Shown here one piece after another: positions 63,295 through 64,000 of a stretch of DNA of 64,000 nt; the first letter of the stretch is position 1; each line of letters opens with the position of its first letter. The notes below the pieces were generated by a model. It was given only the letters and a program-made list of their open reading frames with translations. It was not told where the DNA came from and ran no database searches. The position numbers were made by a program, and so were the translations under genes. Origin of the DNA: Candidatus Tumulicola sp. (GTDB lineage: Bacteria; Vulcanimicrobiota; Vulcanimicrobiia; Eremiobacterales; Eremiobacteraceae); contig DATNNM010000009.1 in the NCBI GenBank assembly GCA_035601835.1, forward strand, positions 62,001-126,000, in the 5' to 3' direction.

Positions 63295-63308
63295 TTAGGC
63301 ATGCCTAA
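63295..63308. promoter_or_regulatory. DtxR-type operator (perfect 14-base palindrome)
   Basis: TTAGGCATGCCTAA is a perfect palindrome three bases upstream of the regulator's ATG (63291). It shares the TTAGG/CCTAA half-sites of DtxR/IdeR boxes. A further half-site GTTAGGCT follows at 63317-63324. Autoregulation of the regulator and MCO-ZIP is expected. Confidence 0.8.
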
Positions 63309-63455
63309 TTCGCGCCGTTAGGCTACCATATCCTTCAGCGTCAGGCTACCCAGCCAGCCGCCTGACTGGAGCCTGGGAAATCGCCCTGATTTGTGGAGGA
63401 CACGAGCTGGGTAAATGTGATACAGGGTGCAACGAACGCTAGGCCCGTTTTCGTT
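63309..63455 (+). other. Gene-free stretch
   Basis: No gene is visible. The stretch leads to the promoter of the last gene on the plus strand. Confidence 0.35.
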
Positions 63456-63461
63456 TATAAT
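63456..63461 (+). promoter_or_regulatory. Promoter -10 box
   Basis: A perfect TATAAT with a T-rich run before it, 56 bases before ATG 63518. No good -35 box is found at the right distance, so it may depend on an activator or an alternative element. Confidence 0.5.
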
Positions 63462-63517
63462 AGTAGAGCAAGGGGGCCGCGCAAAGCCGCTCCCGCCTCA
63501 AGAGGGGAATAACCGGA

Positions 63518-63988
63518 ATGAAATCTTTCAAAATCATCGCAGCGCTCACGTTGGCTGCTTTCGCGCTGACGCTGGCTCCGACACCGCAGGCACTTGCGGA
63601 CGGCGCAGCGAGCACGCGCAATATCTTGATCGGCACGGCTGCGGCCACGCTGATCATCATCAACCATAACAAGAAGGTCCACCAGCGCTACGCTGAGGAC
63701 GCGCAAAAACAGGCCGCGCTTGCCGAACAGGCCAACAACGCCAAAGCGGCTGCAGCACAGTACAAGACCGCCTACGAGCACGAAGCCGTAGTGGCCTCCA
63801 ACTTGAAGCGCGAAGTCGCACTTCAGCAGACTCAGATCAACCAGTTGAACGCGCAGGTCGCTTCGCTGAATCCGTCAGGCAACTTCGTGTCTGCCAATAG
63901 CGCCTCGACGGCGACAACGAGCAAACAGCCCGTTTCAGCCAAGTCGGTGCAGGTTGCGATGGTGTCGTACGGCTGGGGAAGCTTCTAG
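63518..63988 (+). CDS. Exported coiled-coil protein, unknown
   Basis: A 156-residue exported protein. The signal peptide is MKSFKIIAALTLAAFALTLA and cleavage is likely after QALAD. A second hydrophobic segment (ILIGTAAATLIIIN) is followed by an Ala/Glu/Lys/Gln-rich coiled coil of about 60 residues. A Ser/Thr-rich tail ends with VAMVSYGWGSF; the aromatic C-terminus resembles outer-membrane-targeting signals. GAGGGGAATAACCGG precedes ATG 63518. Function unknown. Confidence 0.6.
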   Translation: MKSFKIIAALTLAAFALTLAPTPQALADGAASTRNILIGTAAATLIIINHNKKVHQRYAEDAQKQAALAEQANNAKAAAAQYKTAYEHEAVVASNLKREVALQQTQINQLNAQVASLNPSGNFVSANSASTATTSKQPVSAKSVQVAMVSYGWGSF

Positions 63989-64000
63989 CTCCGAATACCT

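Overview
The window is 64 kb of GC-rich bacterial chromosome, probably from an uncultivated diderm-like lineage. Candidatus Eremiobacterota/WPS-2-like is my best guess, from style rather than from any marker. Supporting signs are the dense operons, many GTG/TTG starts, a sigma/anti-sigma/RseB-like envelope-stress cassette, a periplasmic M48 protease, and GTAG-footed hairpin repeats scattered between genes. No rRNA operon, CRISPR array or complete insertion sequence is visible.

Layout: (1) 1-6.1 kb is an accessory block. It holds small membrane genes, an XRE regulator with a nucleotidyltransferase-like partner behind a palindromic divergent promoter, a GIY-YIG-like gene broken by an in-frame TGA, a membrane-anchored PIN-like protein and a DUF5615 PIN-like toxin. 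It ends at a truncated tRNA-Asn fused to a terminator hairpin. (2) 6.2-15.3 kb runs leftward: hypothetical genes, then the operon ahcY-metK-hemE-hemH-hemY plus a membrane gene, joining the SAM cycle to late haem synthesis. (3) 15.5-23.4 kb: a copper-amine-oxidase-like stalk protein, a TPR protein, cyclodeaminase-folD, ECF sigma/anti-sigma/RseB-like, and a secreted NlpC/CHAP-like protein with a small partner. (4) 23.6-31.8 kb: HDAC-like deacetylase, etfB-etfA-TPR, a sarcosine-oxidase-like flavoenzyme with a potassium channel, csaA and DUF5069. (5) 31.9-32.7 kb: a tRNA-Leu(UAA) gene interrupted by a 214-nt group I intron, followed directly by an HNH endonuclease gene. (6) 32.8-34.9 kb: two envelope genes between identical 85-bp repeat copies. 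(7) 34.9-43.1 kb: a ten-gene leftward operon behind a CIRCE element: hrcA-dnaJ-prmA-rsmE-GT2-accD-accA-divIC-S1-like-ppx. (8) 43.1-49.5 kb: DinG-like helicase, tdh-kbl threonine catabolism, and a small accessory patch with an orphan contractile tail-tube gene. (9) 49.5-64 kb: cupin, GH125 mannosidase, MFS transporter, M48 protease, amidase with a Tat-exported partner, TlpA-like thioredoxin, acs, and a DtxR-type regulator operating a gene in which a multicopper oxidase is fused to a ZIP metal transporter.

The most unusual items are the multicopper oxidase-ZIP fusion under a DtxR box (a possible one-polypeptide oxidase/importer), the intron-bearing tRNA-Leu with its adjacent HNH gene, the strand-biased REP-like repeats, and the accessory block at the left end. 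All functional statements are read from sequence motifs; no database search or structure prediction was run.
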